Assembly: GCA_964405375.1 (NCBI GenBank)
Contig: CAYONQ010000089.1
Coordinates: 1 to 9,651 of the forward strand
Length of the DNA stretch: 9,651 bases
Origin: CAYONQ01 sp964405375
Lineage (GTDB): Bacteria > Planctomycetota > Phycisphaerae > Sedimentisphaerales > Anaerobacaceae
Direction of reading: 5' to 3'
Shown: one piece after another, positions 1 to 5,251 of the stretch
Position numbering within the stretch: the first letter of the stretch is position 1
How the letters are laid out: each line of letters starts with the position of its first letter
Notes under the pieces: generated by a model
Seen by the model: the letters and a program-made list of their open reading frames with translations, nothing else
What the model was told of the DNA's origin: nothing
Database searches by the model: none
Program-made: the position numbers and the translations under genes

Positions 1-160
1 ATTCGTATCCATTCGTGCCCCGTTAGAAATTGACGTCTTACTTCTAACGGGGCGTGGTTGATTTTTCTTCGTGTCTTCGTGGCCAATTCCCCTCCGTGCA
101 ATCCGTGAAATCCGCGGTTACTTTTTCTTTGTGTCTTCGTGCCTTCGTTGTAAACTCTTA
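1..160. repeat. Degenerate intergenic repeat block (left)
   Basis: The block is built from variants of one phrase: 'attcgtatccattcgtg', 'ttcgtgtcttcgtggc', 'ccgtgaaatccgcggtta' and 'tttgtgtcttcgtgcc', each followed by a T-rich stretch. A related unit in the same orientation lies at about 8232-8285 beyond the other end of the phage-like island ('attcgtggct', 'ctctgcggttaaaattcg'). Repeats of this style are common between genes in several environmental bacterial genomes. No ORF is supported here. Confidence 0.55.
17..53. repeat. Perfect 12-bp inverted repeat at the left edge
   Basis: GCCCCGTTAGAA (17-28) is the exact reverse complement of 42-53, with a 13-nt loop. A T-run (60-64) begins seven bases after the right arm, so on the plus strand it could end transcription entering from the left. 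It is embedded in the degenerate intergenic repeats described for 1-160 and may instead be part of a dispersed palindromic repeat. The sequence alone cannot separate these. Confidence 0.6.
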
Positions 161-620
161 CCTAAGATGGCATAAATTGAGGGAGAGCGGGAAAAGCCGA
201 AGTTAGACGGGAAGTCGTGGGAAAATTCAGGAAAACTTGAATAAAAATGGGGATTTTGAATAGAACGGTTGTTTCAAACAGGGGGACAAGTTAGGCAAGG
301 CATACTTGGCAGTGGAAAATTGGGCCAAAAACCAAGAATGGCCGATAAAAACAGCGAAATCAACAAAAAACAAGGGTTATATCAGGCGAGGTGAAGTTAG
401 TATGAAATGGGGTTTTGGAGAGGTCGTTTTCGGAAGATGGCGGTAAAGTTTAAAATTTACAGTTTGTTTAACTCTTGTTTATTTTGCAGTTATAGGGGGG
501 TTAGGAGAAAATCACAATATCACCTGCCCCCTGTTTTTTTACTGAAGTCGCTACATTTTGGGTTGTTAGATTGCGGGTGTAACTTTTAATTCAAATAAGT
601 AATTATCTAACAAACACGCT

Positions 621-642
621 GTTTTTGGGTGAAAAATGAGGG
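621..642 (+). repeat. 22-bp intergenic repeat, copy 1
   Basis: The unit has the form GTTTTTGGG-YT/TG-AAAAATGAGGG. This copy matches copy 3 (8441-8462, opposite strand) at 21 of 22 positions by my count, and copy 2 (700-721) nearly as well. After the core both left copies continue with a purine-rich stretch that includes AAAAT. All copies lie in non-coding DNA. Confidence 0.6.
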
Positions 643-699
643 GGTTAAAATGGGTAAGAGGGTGTTATTGTGGAGAATTTATATCCAAAATACTACTGT

Positions 700-721
700 G
701 TTTTTGGGCTAAAAATAAGGG
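700..721 (+). repeat. 22-bp intergenic repeat, copy 2
   Basis: Direct repeat of copy 1, 79 bp further right, starting GTTTTTGGGCT and continuing AAAAATAAGGG. It matches the right-hand inverted copy at about 20 of 22 positions. Two direct copies to the left and one inverted copy to the right bracket all the island genes. Confidence 0.6.
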
Positions 722-825
722 TGGTCGAAAATTTCACAAAAAATCTGAAATTTTTAGTAAGATTCTTATGTTGAACATTACCCTACAATGTGCGGCAAGG
801 TAGAACAAAAAATAGAGTAAAAGTG

Positions 826-1344
826 TTACAGTTTTTCTCCCAGGGGCTTCAACACCTTGTTTAGGGCGTCCATGACGGCCTTGTAGTATATATGGCCGCT
901 TTCAAGTTCATCTTCAATTTCCTCTAAGCGCTGAGCGTCTTGAATTTTATCTAAACTCAGACTTTTGTCTATACAAAGCGTGTGCCTCGTACTTGCGCCT
1001 CGACCTTGCAGTTTTCTACGTTCAGTCTCTAACGTTTGGATTTTCTGATTGATTTCAGATAAATGGCCATAGACAAAGGGTTTAAGAACCCTTACTGCCT
1101 TTGCCGTACCAGGCGATGGTTTGCCAGTTATGAGCCAATGAAGGTCAACATCATATAAGTCGGCGAGTTTTATTAAGGTTTCAGCACTTGGAAGCCGCTG
1201 ACCTCGCTCAAAACGGCTTATGACAACAGGTGCTGCAAAACCAAGCTTATCGGCAAGTTTAGCTTGGCTTGTTTTGGCCTGTACCCTGAAAAACCGCAAT
1301 CTTTTGCCCAAAGCGGTAAAATTTTTTTTATTTTTCTCTTGCAT
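826..1344 (-). CDS. XRE/Cro-CI family HTH repressor with C-terminal helical extension
   Basis: This is a 172-residue DNA-binding regulator and the only island gene on the minus strand. Residues 11-72 form a classic helix-turn-helix of the XRE/HTH_3 family: LGKRLRFFR, then a QAKLADKLGF turn helix, the recognition helix VISRFERGQRLPS, and the closing LADLYDVDLHWLITG. Residues about 93-115 and 130-172 are charged and helical (INQKIQTLETERRKLQ), suggesting dimerisation. No LexA/CI-type Ser-Lys peptidase domain is visible, so release by RecA-stimulated self-cleavage is not expected. It diverges from the small ribbon-helix-helix gene across about 40 bp that hold inverted TAACC/GGTTA half-sites, the usual place for a phage lysogeny repressor to act. 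The ATG at 1342-1344 has no Shine-Dalgarno upstream. A GATAAT box ends 7 bp before it, so a leaderless transcript is possible. Family assignment is firm; the role as island repressor is inferred from position. Confidence 0.9.
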   Translation of the reverse strand: MQEKNKKNFTALGKRLRFFRVQAKTSQAKLADKLGFAAPVVISRFERGQRLPSAETLIKLADLYDVDLHWLITGKPSPGTAKAVRVLKPFVYGHLSEINQKIQTLETERRKLQGRGASTRHTLCIDKSLSLDKIQDAQRLEEIEDELESGHIYYKAVMDALNKVLKPLGEKL

Positions 1345-1367
1345 TGGTTAAATTATCACCACATAAT
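1339..1367 (+). promoter_or_regulatory. Candidate sigma70-like promoter for the rightward operon
   Basis: TTGCAT (1339-1344) and CATAAT (1362-1367) are 17 bp apart, a good fit to a housekeeping promoter. Transcription would begin near 1374, at or just before the candidate ATGs at 1375 and 1384, giving a nearly leaderless message. This agrees with the lack of a ribosome-binding site there. The -35 overlaps the start codon of the divergent repressor. Confidence 0.45.
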
Positions 1368-1381
1368 AACCGATATGGTTA
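1346..1381. promoter_or_regulatory. Candidate operator: three GGTTA/TAACC half-sites
   Basis: GGTTA at 1346-1350, TAACC at 1367-1371 and GGTTA at 1377-1381 give two inverted pairs that share the middle half-site. One pair has a 16-bp spacer and the other a 5-bp spacer (TAACC-GATAT-GGTTA). They lie over the candidate start sites of both divergent promoters. The XRE repressor and the ribbon-helix-helix protein are the obvious candidate binders. Which one binds is not shown by the sequence. Confidence 0.5.
1352..1357 (-). promoter_or_regulatory. Candidate -10 box for the repressor gene
   Basis: On the minus strand this reads GATAAT and ends 7 bp before the repressor ATG, so transcription would start at or beside the start codon. 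No good -35 lies 17 bp upstream. It sits inside the spacer of the rightward promoter, so RNA polymerase should not be able to use both at once. Confidence 0.3.
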
Positions 1382-1383
1382 AT

Positions 1384-1578
1384 ATGGACAGGCATATACG
1401 CCAAACAATTAGCTTCGGCACTTCTCTCCGTAAGCAGATAATGCTTAACGGGCAAAGATGCGGATGCACCTCATTCAGCGAAGCTGTTAGGCATTTTTGT
1501 CGTCTTGGATTAAGCAAGGGCAATGGGGACATCAAACCCAAGACGGTGGCTGCTCAGAATATAATCGAAGGGACATAG
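1384..1578 (+). CDS. Small ribbon-helix-helix (Arc/CopG-like) protein
   Basis: This 64-residue protein fits a ribbon-helix-helix repressor. RQTISFG (residues 6-12) would be the DNA-contacting beta strand, TSLRKQIMLNGQRCG (13-27) helix A, and SFSEAVRHFCRLGLSKG (30-46) helix B, with the characteristic 'S-SEAVR' start. The tail 47-64 is polar. The frame stays open upstream to 1264, but that extension overlaps the repressor's coding sequence and reads as its antisense, so I start at ATG 1384 (ATG 1375 is the alternative). Neither has a Shine-Dalgarno. A promoter placing the transcript start near 1374 would make the message leaderless. By position it is equivalent to a Cro- or Ner-like early regulator opposite the repressor. 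Family match is by pattern only and could fail a profile search. Confidence 0.6.
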   Translation: MDRHIRQTISFGTSLRKQIMLNGQRCGCTSFSEAVRHFCRLGLSKGNGDIKPKTVAAQNIIEGT

Positions 1579-1614
1579 AATGTCAAGTGATTTTAGATGC
1601 AAGGGCAGAAGGAA

Positions 1615-1797
1615 ATGAAAACCGAAATAAAACCTTACCGCGTTTGGAGAGGGTTTTTGGCATTTGCGGGTTTTTGGGCTTTTCCAACGCATTTGCACTC
1701 CTACCTTTCCAAACTTGCTGATACCCATAACAAACCCAGCGCCGAGGGCAGGGCGGTAGGTGCTGAAATTGTGGTAGGGTCGGGCAAGGTAAGCTGA
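1615..1797 (+). CDS. Possible small protein, function unknown
   Basis: A 60-codon ORF begins 36 bp after the ribbon-helix-helix gene. I prefer ATG 1615 because AAGGG lies 9 bp upstream; the frame also has an ATG at 1597. The N-terminal half is basic then aromatic/hydrophobic (VWRGFLAFAGFWAF, residues about 10-23), which could be a short membrane-associated helix. The remainder is polar. I recognise no family. It could be spurious, since the region also has long open frames on the opposite strand. If it is not coding, 1579-1848 is simply a leader region for the HTH gene. Confidence 0.28.
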   Translation: MKTEIKPYRVWRGFLAFAGFWAFPTHLHSYLSKLADTHNKPSAEGRAVGAEIVVGSGKVS

Positions 1798-1802
1798 GGT
1801 CT

Positions 1803-1833
1803 GGCGGGGGGGTCCCTGCACCCGCCCAATTTT
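1803..1833 (+). terminator. Weak GC hairpin followed by AATTTT before the HTH gene
   Basis: GGCGGG (1803-1808) pairs with CCCGCC (1821-1826), followed by CAATTTT. It ends at the ribosome-binding site of the next gene (GAGAAGG, 1834-1840). The stem is only 6 bp, with a G-run in the loop, so it may be a weak attenuator or chance. Confidence 0.3.
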
Positions 1834-1848
1834 GAGAAGGAATCTGCG

Positions 1849-2355
1849 ATGAAAGACATTCAAAGACAGAAACAAGATGGGGCGGTTAAGCGGATAGAGA
1901 CCATAAAGAGGTTTGAAGAATTTGCGGCCAAGTTTAAATACGGTCGCTGTAAAGCTTATGAGCAATTTGCCCTCTTAAACAAAATTCCCAAGAGAACCCT
2001 ACAGCGATGGACGCAGCATTATAGAAAGTTTGGACCGGCGGGATTGATAGATATGAGAGGTGGAACAAAGGGAAGGGGGGCAAGGCGAGAAGATATATTT
2101 GTGGCGTTTGGGGCAGATGAGAAAACGAGGGAGCGGGTTCGCCGGTATTGTCTTTGCCACATAGGCACTATTTCGGCCAGCATAGTGGAGCTAACAGATT
2201 CTATTATTGAATTGGAATCGCACCCCGAGCGCAATCCATCCGCCAGGGAACGGACGTTAGCGCTTGCGAATCAGCTTGTTATAGAGGACCTGCATTATAT
2301 TGAGCAGGCACTGAAGGACTTGCGGACGTTGGAAGGGAAAGGTAGTCAGGTATAG
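1849..2355 (+). CDS. HTH protein resembling MuA-type transposase N-domain or phage small terminase
   Basis: This 168-residue protein starts at ATG 1849 with a strong ribosome-binding site (GAGAAGG, 8-bp spacing). Residues about 18-70 form a helix-turn-helix of the kind at the N-terminus of Mu-like transposases and many IS proteins: FAAKFKYGRCKAYEQFA, then the recognition segment IPKRTLQRWTQHYRKFG, then PAGLIDMRGG. Residues 71-82 are a Gly/Arg-rich linker. Residues 83-168 are helical and do not match a family I know. No RNase H-type DDE catalytic domain follows, and the protein is far shorter than a MuA transposase (about 660 residues). It stands where a phage small terminase would be, so a DNA-recognition role is one possibility. 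An early regulator or a transposase-derived DNA-binding protein are the others. The HTH is clear; the specific role is not. Confidence 0.72.
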   Translation: MKDIQRQKQDGAVKRIETIKRFEEFAAKFKYGRCKAYEQFALLNKIPKRTLQRWTQHYRKFGPAGLIDMRGGTKGRGARREDIFVAFGADEKTRERVRRYCLCHIGTISASIVELTDSIIELESHPERNPSARERTLALANQLVIEDLHYIEQALKDLRTLEGKGSQV

Positions 2356-2446
2356 GCCGGGCCGAGAAAACGCAGCACGAGGCATCCTGGCGAGAATTTG
2401 AGGCGGTATTTTAGGTGGATAACAGAAAAGCGAGCTCAGAGGCGAT

Positions 2447-2662
2447 ATGACGGCAATAAAAAAATATCAAAAAGACTTGACAGCTGTGGCCTGTCAAGGT
2501 GAAAATACCGGCGTGGAAACCAGAGAAAATATCTTATTGAAAACAAATCTGCCAGATATGAGGGCAGAGTTGCGAAGTGGCGACGCTCGCAGGGCCTCTC
2601 TGGGGCCTCACATCTCTGCCCTTATACCTGGCCGTTTTTGTGCGCTGAGCGCAGAAGGGTAG
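2447..2662 (+). CDS. Small ORF, probably altered by a palindromic element; doubtful
   Basis: A 71-codon ORF has a fair ribosome-binding site (AGAGG, 2436-2440, spacing 6). The first third (MTAIKKYQKDLTAVACQGEN) looks ordinary, but residues about 36-62 are encoded by the 82-bp palindrome at 2551-2632, and that part of the product (RSGDARRASLGPHIS) does not look like evolved protein. A genuine small gene may have been interrupted by the palindrome, or the ORF may not be expressed. No family recognised. Confidence 0.3.
   Translation: MTAIKKYQKDLTAVACQGENTGVETRENILLKTNLPDMRAELRSGDARRASLGPHISALIPGRFCALSAEG
2476..2498 (+). repeat. Small perfect stem-loop
   Basis: CTTGACAG (2476-2483) pairs exactly with CTGTCAAG (2491-2498) across a 7-nt loop. 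No T-run follows, so it is not an intrinsic terminator. It lies near the 5' end of the doubtful 2447 ORF. Confidence 0.5.
2551..2632. repeat. 82-bp palindromic element with 19-bp arms
   Basis: Arms 2551-2569 and 2614-2632 match at 17 of 19 positions when one is reverse-complemented (one A:C mismatch, one G:U-compatible change). The 44-bp centre holds further self-complementary pieces: GCGA-CGC-TCGC (2580-2590) and a GGCC-rich stem (2591-2608). The whole could fold into a branched cruciform or cloverleaf. This is the architecture of REP-like or MITE-like mobile palindromes. Only one copy is in the window, so mobility is inferred. Confidence 0.6.
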
Positions 2663-2669
2663 GTGTGTT

Positions 2670-2984
2670 GTGGAATCCAGAGAAATTAGAAATAAGATGG
2701 AGTTGTTCGAAAAGGTGGTCGTAGATGTCACCAGGGATATATTAGGCGAAGAGAAAAGCTTGGCTTTTGCTTCCGGGTGCTTGGCTGGTATGGCACTTAT
2801 TGGCCGAGGAAATCAGGGTGATGACGAGGTAGATATGTTGCCCGAGGCCCAAAAAAGGGAGATGCTTCTTGGGCAGATTCGTTTTATGCTTCTGGAAAAG
2901 TCAACCGAAATGTTAGAGGCCGTCGCTGATACCTTAAGAGGACACAGAGAAACAAAAACAGCCACGTTGTTAAATATAGAGTAG
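2670..2984 (+). CDS. Conserved-looking small helical protein, function unknown
   Basis: The 104-residue product starts at GTG 2670 (upstream AGAAGGG, about 11 bp away); ATG 2697 is an alternative start. It is almost entirely helical and acidic, with a short glycine-rich break (LIGRGNQGDDEVD, residues about 43-55) between helix groups that include KSLAFASGCLAGMA and REMLLGQIRFMLLEKSTEMLEAVADTL. No cysteines in metal-binding spacing, no signal peptide and no clear membrane segment are seen. It ends 14 bp before the protease ATG and its stop overlaps that gene's ribosome-binding site, so the two are probably translated from one message. In a complete phage the large terminase and portal would occupy this place; this protein is too small to be either. 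A scaffold or regulatory role would be a guess. Confidence 0.6.
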   Translation: MESREIRNKMELFEKVVVDVTRDILGEEKSLAFASGCLAGMALIGRGNQGDDEVDMLPEAQKREMLLGQIRFMLLEKSTEMLEAVADTLRGHRETKTATLLNIE

Positions 2985-2998
2985 AAGGGACTAAAAAG

Positions 2999-3781
2999 AT
3001 GGACGACAGGGAGGTCGATTTCAAATCGTTCGTTCAGCCGATGGGCGAAACAATCGGGGCTGGCTCTGGATTTATAGAGAGCCAGCCCTACCTTTTTGTC
3101 AAGTCAATCGATAAAAGCAAGCGGCAGATAACCGCCCTTGCATCCACGGGGACAATAGACCGCGACGACGAGATTATCGAGCCGCAAGCGTTCAAAGAGC
3201 TGTTGCCGGTCTATATGAAAAACCCCGTTGTTATCACTTCACACCAACACCGGCTACAGACCGGCAACAGCAGCGTTATCGGCAACGTGGTTAAGGCGTG
3301 GATTGACCAGCAGGGGCTGTGGGTGATTATTGAATTTGCCGCTGCGACATCGTTAGGAGAGGAATACTGGCAGCTTTATTCACAGAAAATACAGCGTGCC
3401 TTTTCAATTGGCTTTATCCCGATTGAACATAACTACGAAGCACGAGACGGCAAGCAGGTGCGGGTCTATACGAAGGTGGAGCTGCTTGAGATTAGCTGCG
3501 TGGCCGTGCCGTCAAACCGCGATGCGCTGAGCCGGTCGAAACAGAGGAAGCGTGATTTTGTTGCATCGAAAAGAGCAGGGCGGGAGCTTGCCTTAATAAA
3601 GGCCGAGATACCGGACTTCCGGCTTCCAACCGAAAAAGAATGCCTTGAATTCGCAGAGGCGATTTCGGGAGCTGAGAGCGAAGGTGTAATTGTAGATGAT
3701 GTTAGTGACACTTCGGATTGTGATTTTACAAAGATAATCAACAGTAAAAACGAAGGGCCTTATGCTTCGATATTTCGATAA
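2999..3781 (+). CDS. HK97-family prohead maturation protease (peptidase S78/U35 type)
   Basis: Proteases of this herpesvirus-assemblin-like fold cleave the scaffold or delta domain of the major capsid protein during head maturation. The 260-residue product has the family landmarks in order: GTIDRDDEIIEPQAF (51-65), NPVVITSHQHR (75-85) with the likely catalytic His82, the Ser motif RAFSIGF (133-139) with the likely nucleophile Ser136, and the closing ELLEISCVAVPSNRDAL (161-177) with acidic residues Glu161/Glu164. The core ends near residue 180. The following 80 residues are extra: Lys/Arg-rich (181-205) then acidic, possibly a scaffold-like tail or one removed on maturation. The ATG at 2999 has AGAAGGGA about 9 bp upstream. 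Its target is presumably the capsid protein encoded 209 bp downstream. The large terminase and portal genes normally upstream are absent. Confidence 0.93.
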   Translation: MDDREVDFKSFVQPMGETIGAGSGFIESQPYLFVKSIDKSKRQITALASTGTIDRDDEIIEPQAFKELLPVYMKNPVVITSHQHRLQTGNSSVIGNVVKAWIDQQGLWVIIEFAAATSLGEEYWQLYSQKIQRAFSIGFIPIEHNYEARDGKQVRVYTKVELLEISCVAVPSNRDALSRSKQRKRDFVASKRAGRELALIKAEIPDFRLPTEKECLEFAEAISGAESEGVIVDDVSDTSDCDFTKIINSKNEGPYASIFR

Positions 3782-3914
3782 AATTTACGGACTATTTGTT
3801 ATGGGGATTTGCACTAACAAAGCATCTGCCGGAGTCCCTCGCTCTGCAGGTGCCGGTGGTGCGAATCCATTGCGGGGCATATTGCTCATCCTCAAGGGCA
3901 TAGTTACTCCTACA

Positions 3915-3948
3915 GGGCGGCAGGTCCCCAGCGATGCCGCCCTTTTTT
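3915..3948 (+). terminator. Intrinsic terminator between protease and capsid genes
   Basis: GGGCGGCA (3915-3922) pairs perfectly with TGCCGCCC (3935-3942), immediately followed by six T residues (3943-3948). This is a textbook rho-independent terminator on the plus strand, placed 43 bp before the capsid ATG. It should cut readthrough from the upstream genes into the capsid gene unless it is suppressed. Confidence 0.8.
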
Positions 3949-3958
3949 GTTCGCTGGG
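3927..3958 (+). promoter_or_regulatory. Alternative hairpin overlapping the terminator
   Basis: CCCAGCGA (3927-3934), which forms most of the terminator loop, is the exact reverse complement of TCGCTGGG (3951-3958), which lies just after the T-run. Pairing of these 8-nt arms would enclose the terminator's descending arm, giving a mutually exclusive or pseudoknotted fold. The downstream arm is made only after readthrough, so it would be more likely to act on translation or RNA stability than on the termination decision. Confidence 0.45.
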
Positions 3959-3990
3959 AGCTGGCTAACTTTTATTTACGAGGTATTTAA

Positions 3991-5175
3991 ATGCTTACAA
4001 AAGAAGAAGAACAAAATATCGCCGGTGGCTTCAAGGCCGCAAGCGAAAGAATAGACCAACTCGAAGGCGACTATGGTGTCGCTACGAAGGAACTCAAAGA
4101 GACCATCGACCAGCTCACCAAACAGCTCAAGCTATACGGAAAGGCAGCTATGTCCGGCCAGATAAACGGCCGGGAATATCGCAGCTTCTGGCGGGACGCG
4201 GAAGAAGCTAAAAAGTTCGGCGAGCTTGTGCTTTGCACTATTGGCCGTAAGGCAATGGGCGAAGGAGTTCTAACCGAAGGCGGGGTATTGGTGCCTGAGG
4301 AAATGGCCTCCTGGGTAATCCAGAAGCTTGGACAATACGGCAAATTCCGCCGAAATACTCTTATCGTGCAGATGGGAAGCGACCGGCTGACTGTGCCGAA
4401 GGTAGAAACGGACCTACTGGTTTACGCACCAGGCGAAGGCACGGAGATTACGAAAAGCGATATGGGGTTTTCGCAGGTTGGTTTGAACGCCATAAAGCTT
4501 TGCTGCCTATGCGTGGCAAGCTCCGAGCTGGAAGAAGATTCATTAGTCGGCTTAGGCGAGATTATCGGCATCTCGATGACCCGCAGCGTTGCGAAAAAAG
4601 AGGACCTAATCGGTTTTATGGGTGACGGCACCAGCACGTATTTCGGGATGACCGGAATCATCGGGGCCTTGCGGGCCGTCAGTGAGACGATAGCCGACAT
4701 TAAAGGGCTGGTTGTCGCTTCCGGCAACGCCTACAGTGAAATAACATTAGGCGACTTCCGCGAGGTAGTCGGGATTCTGCCGGAAGACTTTGACGATACC
4801 GCTAAGTGGTATATGAGCAAAAAGTTTTACTACAATGTGGTTTATCCGCTCGCCGAGACCGCAGGCGTGGCAAACATCTTTGAGATTCTGTCTGACCGCA
4901 AGGACCGATTCCTTCTCGGCTATCCGGTGGAGTTTGTTGGCGCGATGCCAAGCGTGGAAGCAAATTCGCAAATCTGTGCCTTACTTGGCGACTTGCAGAT
5001 GGGTACCTATCTCGGCGAAAGACGGACGCTTACCCTCGCCAGAAGTGCTGATGTGTATTTCGCAAACGACCAGATAGGGTTCAGAGGGACCGAGCGAATC
5101 GCAATCACTGTCTTTGGAGCCGGTGATACGACCGAGCCGGGACCGATTGTCGGCTTGATAACCGCAGCGAGCTAA
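3991..5175 (+). CDS. HK97-fold phage major capsid protein
   Basis: The 394-residue protein forms icosahedral shells in tailed phages. Residues 1-85 are charged, helical and coiled-coil-like (ERIDQLEGDYGVATKELKET), fitting the N-terminal scaffold or delta domain removed by the protease. The shell domain starts near GGVLVPEEMASWVIQKL (97-113). Further family landmarks are DRLTVPKVET (131-140), the E-loop and spine region around 145-185, EDLIGFMGDGTSTYFGMTGI (204-223), WYMSKKFYYNVVYPLAE (273-289), the A-domain signature LLGYPVEFVGAMPS (308-321), and the C-terminal LLGDLQMGTYLGERR (331-345) with VYFANDQIGFRGTERIA (355-371). Length is normal for the family and the frame is intact. ATG 3991 has GAGG at 7-bp spacing. 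A hairpin with a T-run lies on each side of the gene. Encapsulins share the fold but lack the N-terminal scaffold and a protease, so a virion-type capsid is the better reading. Confidence 0.95.
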   Translation: MLTKEEEQNIAGGFKAASERIDQLEGDYGVATKELKETIDQLTKQLKLYGKAAMSGQINGREYRSFWRDAEEAKKFGELVLCTIGRKAMGEGVLTEGGVLVPEEMASWVIQKLGQYGKFRRNTLIVQMGSDRLTVPKVETDLLVYAPGEGTEITKSDMGFSQVGLNAIKLCCLCVASSELEEDSLVGLGEIIGISMTRSVAKKEDLIGFMGDGTSTYFGMTGIIGALRAVSETIADIKGLVVASGNAYSEITLGDFREVVGILPEDFDDTAKWYMSKKFYYNVVYPLAETAGVANIFEILSDRKDRFLLGYPVEFVGAMPSVEANSQICALLGDLQMGTYLGERRTLTLARSADVYFANDQIGFRGTERIAITVFGAGDTTEPGPIVGLITAAS

Positions 5176-5187
5176 GGCCCACATATT

Positions 5188-5238
5188 AACTGCCAGGGCA
5201 GCCGGGAGATTCGGTCTAACTGGCTGCCTGGCAGTTTT
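5188..5238 (+). terminator. Terminator-like hairpin after the capsid gene
   Basis: AACTGCCAGG-G-CAGCC (5188-5203) pairs with GGCTGCCTGGCAGTT (5222-5236): 15 base pairs with one bulged G and an 18-nt loop, running into TTTT (5235-5238). The T-run is short, so termination may be partial. The ribosome-binding site of the next gene (GAAGG, 5239-5243) follows at once, so the hairpin could also protect the capsid mRNA 3' end or affect translation of the tape-measure gene. Confidence 0.65.
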
Positions 5239-5251
5239 GAAGGTATTATAA

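Larger units (their letters stand above)
161..825. other. Gene-free AT-rich region left of the island
   Basis: No convincing coding region is present on either strand. The only ORF over 50 codons (407-589, plus) has no ribosome-binding site and a low-complexity Cys/Phe/Leu-rich product. The stretch is purine-rich on the plus strand, with runs such as 'gaaaaatgagggggttaaaatggg'-type phrases, and carries two copies of a 22-bp repeat described separately (621-642, 700-721). It lies downstream of the minus-strand repressor gene, but I see no clear terminator for that gene here. Confidence 0.6.
3782..3990 (+). promoter_or_regulatory. 209-nt structured leader before the capsid gene
   Basis: The gap between protease and capsid is long for a phage morphogenesis operon. 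It holds a stem formed by GCATCTGC and GCAGGTGC (about 3820-3854, one wobble), the intrinsic terminator at 3915-3948, and an alternative pairing across that terminator. An ORF at 3762-3968 covers it but lacks a ribosome-binding site and protein-like composition. The capsid ribosome-binding site is GAGG (3980-3983), 7 bp before ATG 3991. Confidence 0.5.

Noticed and set aside
407..589. 60-codon ORF in the left gene-free region
   Set aside because: No ribosome-binding site and low-complexity product; AT-rich chance frame.
1264..1383. N-terminal extension of the ribbon-helix-helix ORF
   Set aside because: This part is antisense to the repressor's HTH codons and lies upstream of the candidate promoter; the downstream ATG fits better.
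1510..1965. 151-codon minus-strand ORF across the HTH gene start
   Set aside because: Overlaps the well-supported 1849 gene and its ribosome-binding site; product rich in Arg, Phe and Pro with no recognisable domain.
3762..3968. 68-codon ORF overlapping the protease end and the capsid leader
   Set aside because: No ribosome-binding site, product not protein-like, and it runs through the intrinsic terminator stem and T-run.
3991..5175. Encapsulin nanocompartment reading of the capsid gene
   Set aside because: An N-terminal scaffold-like region and an adjacent prohead protease point to a virion-type HK97 capsid; no typical encapsulin cargo gene is adjacent.
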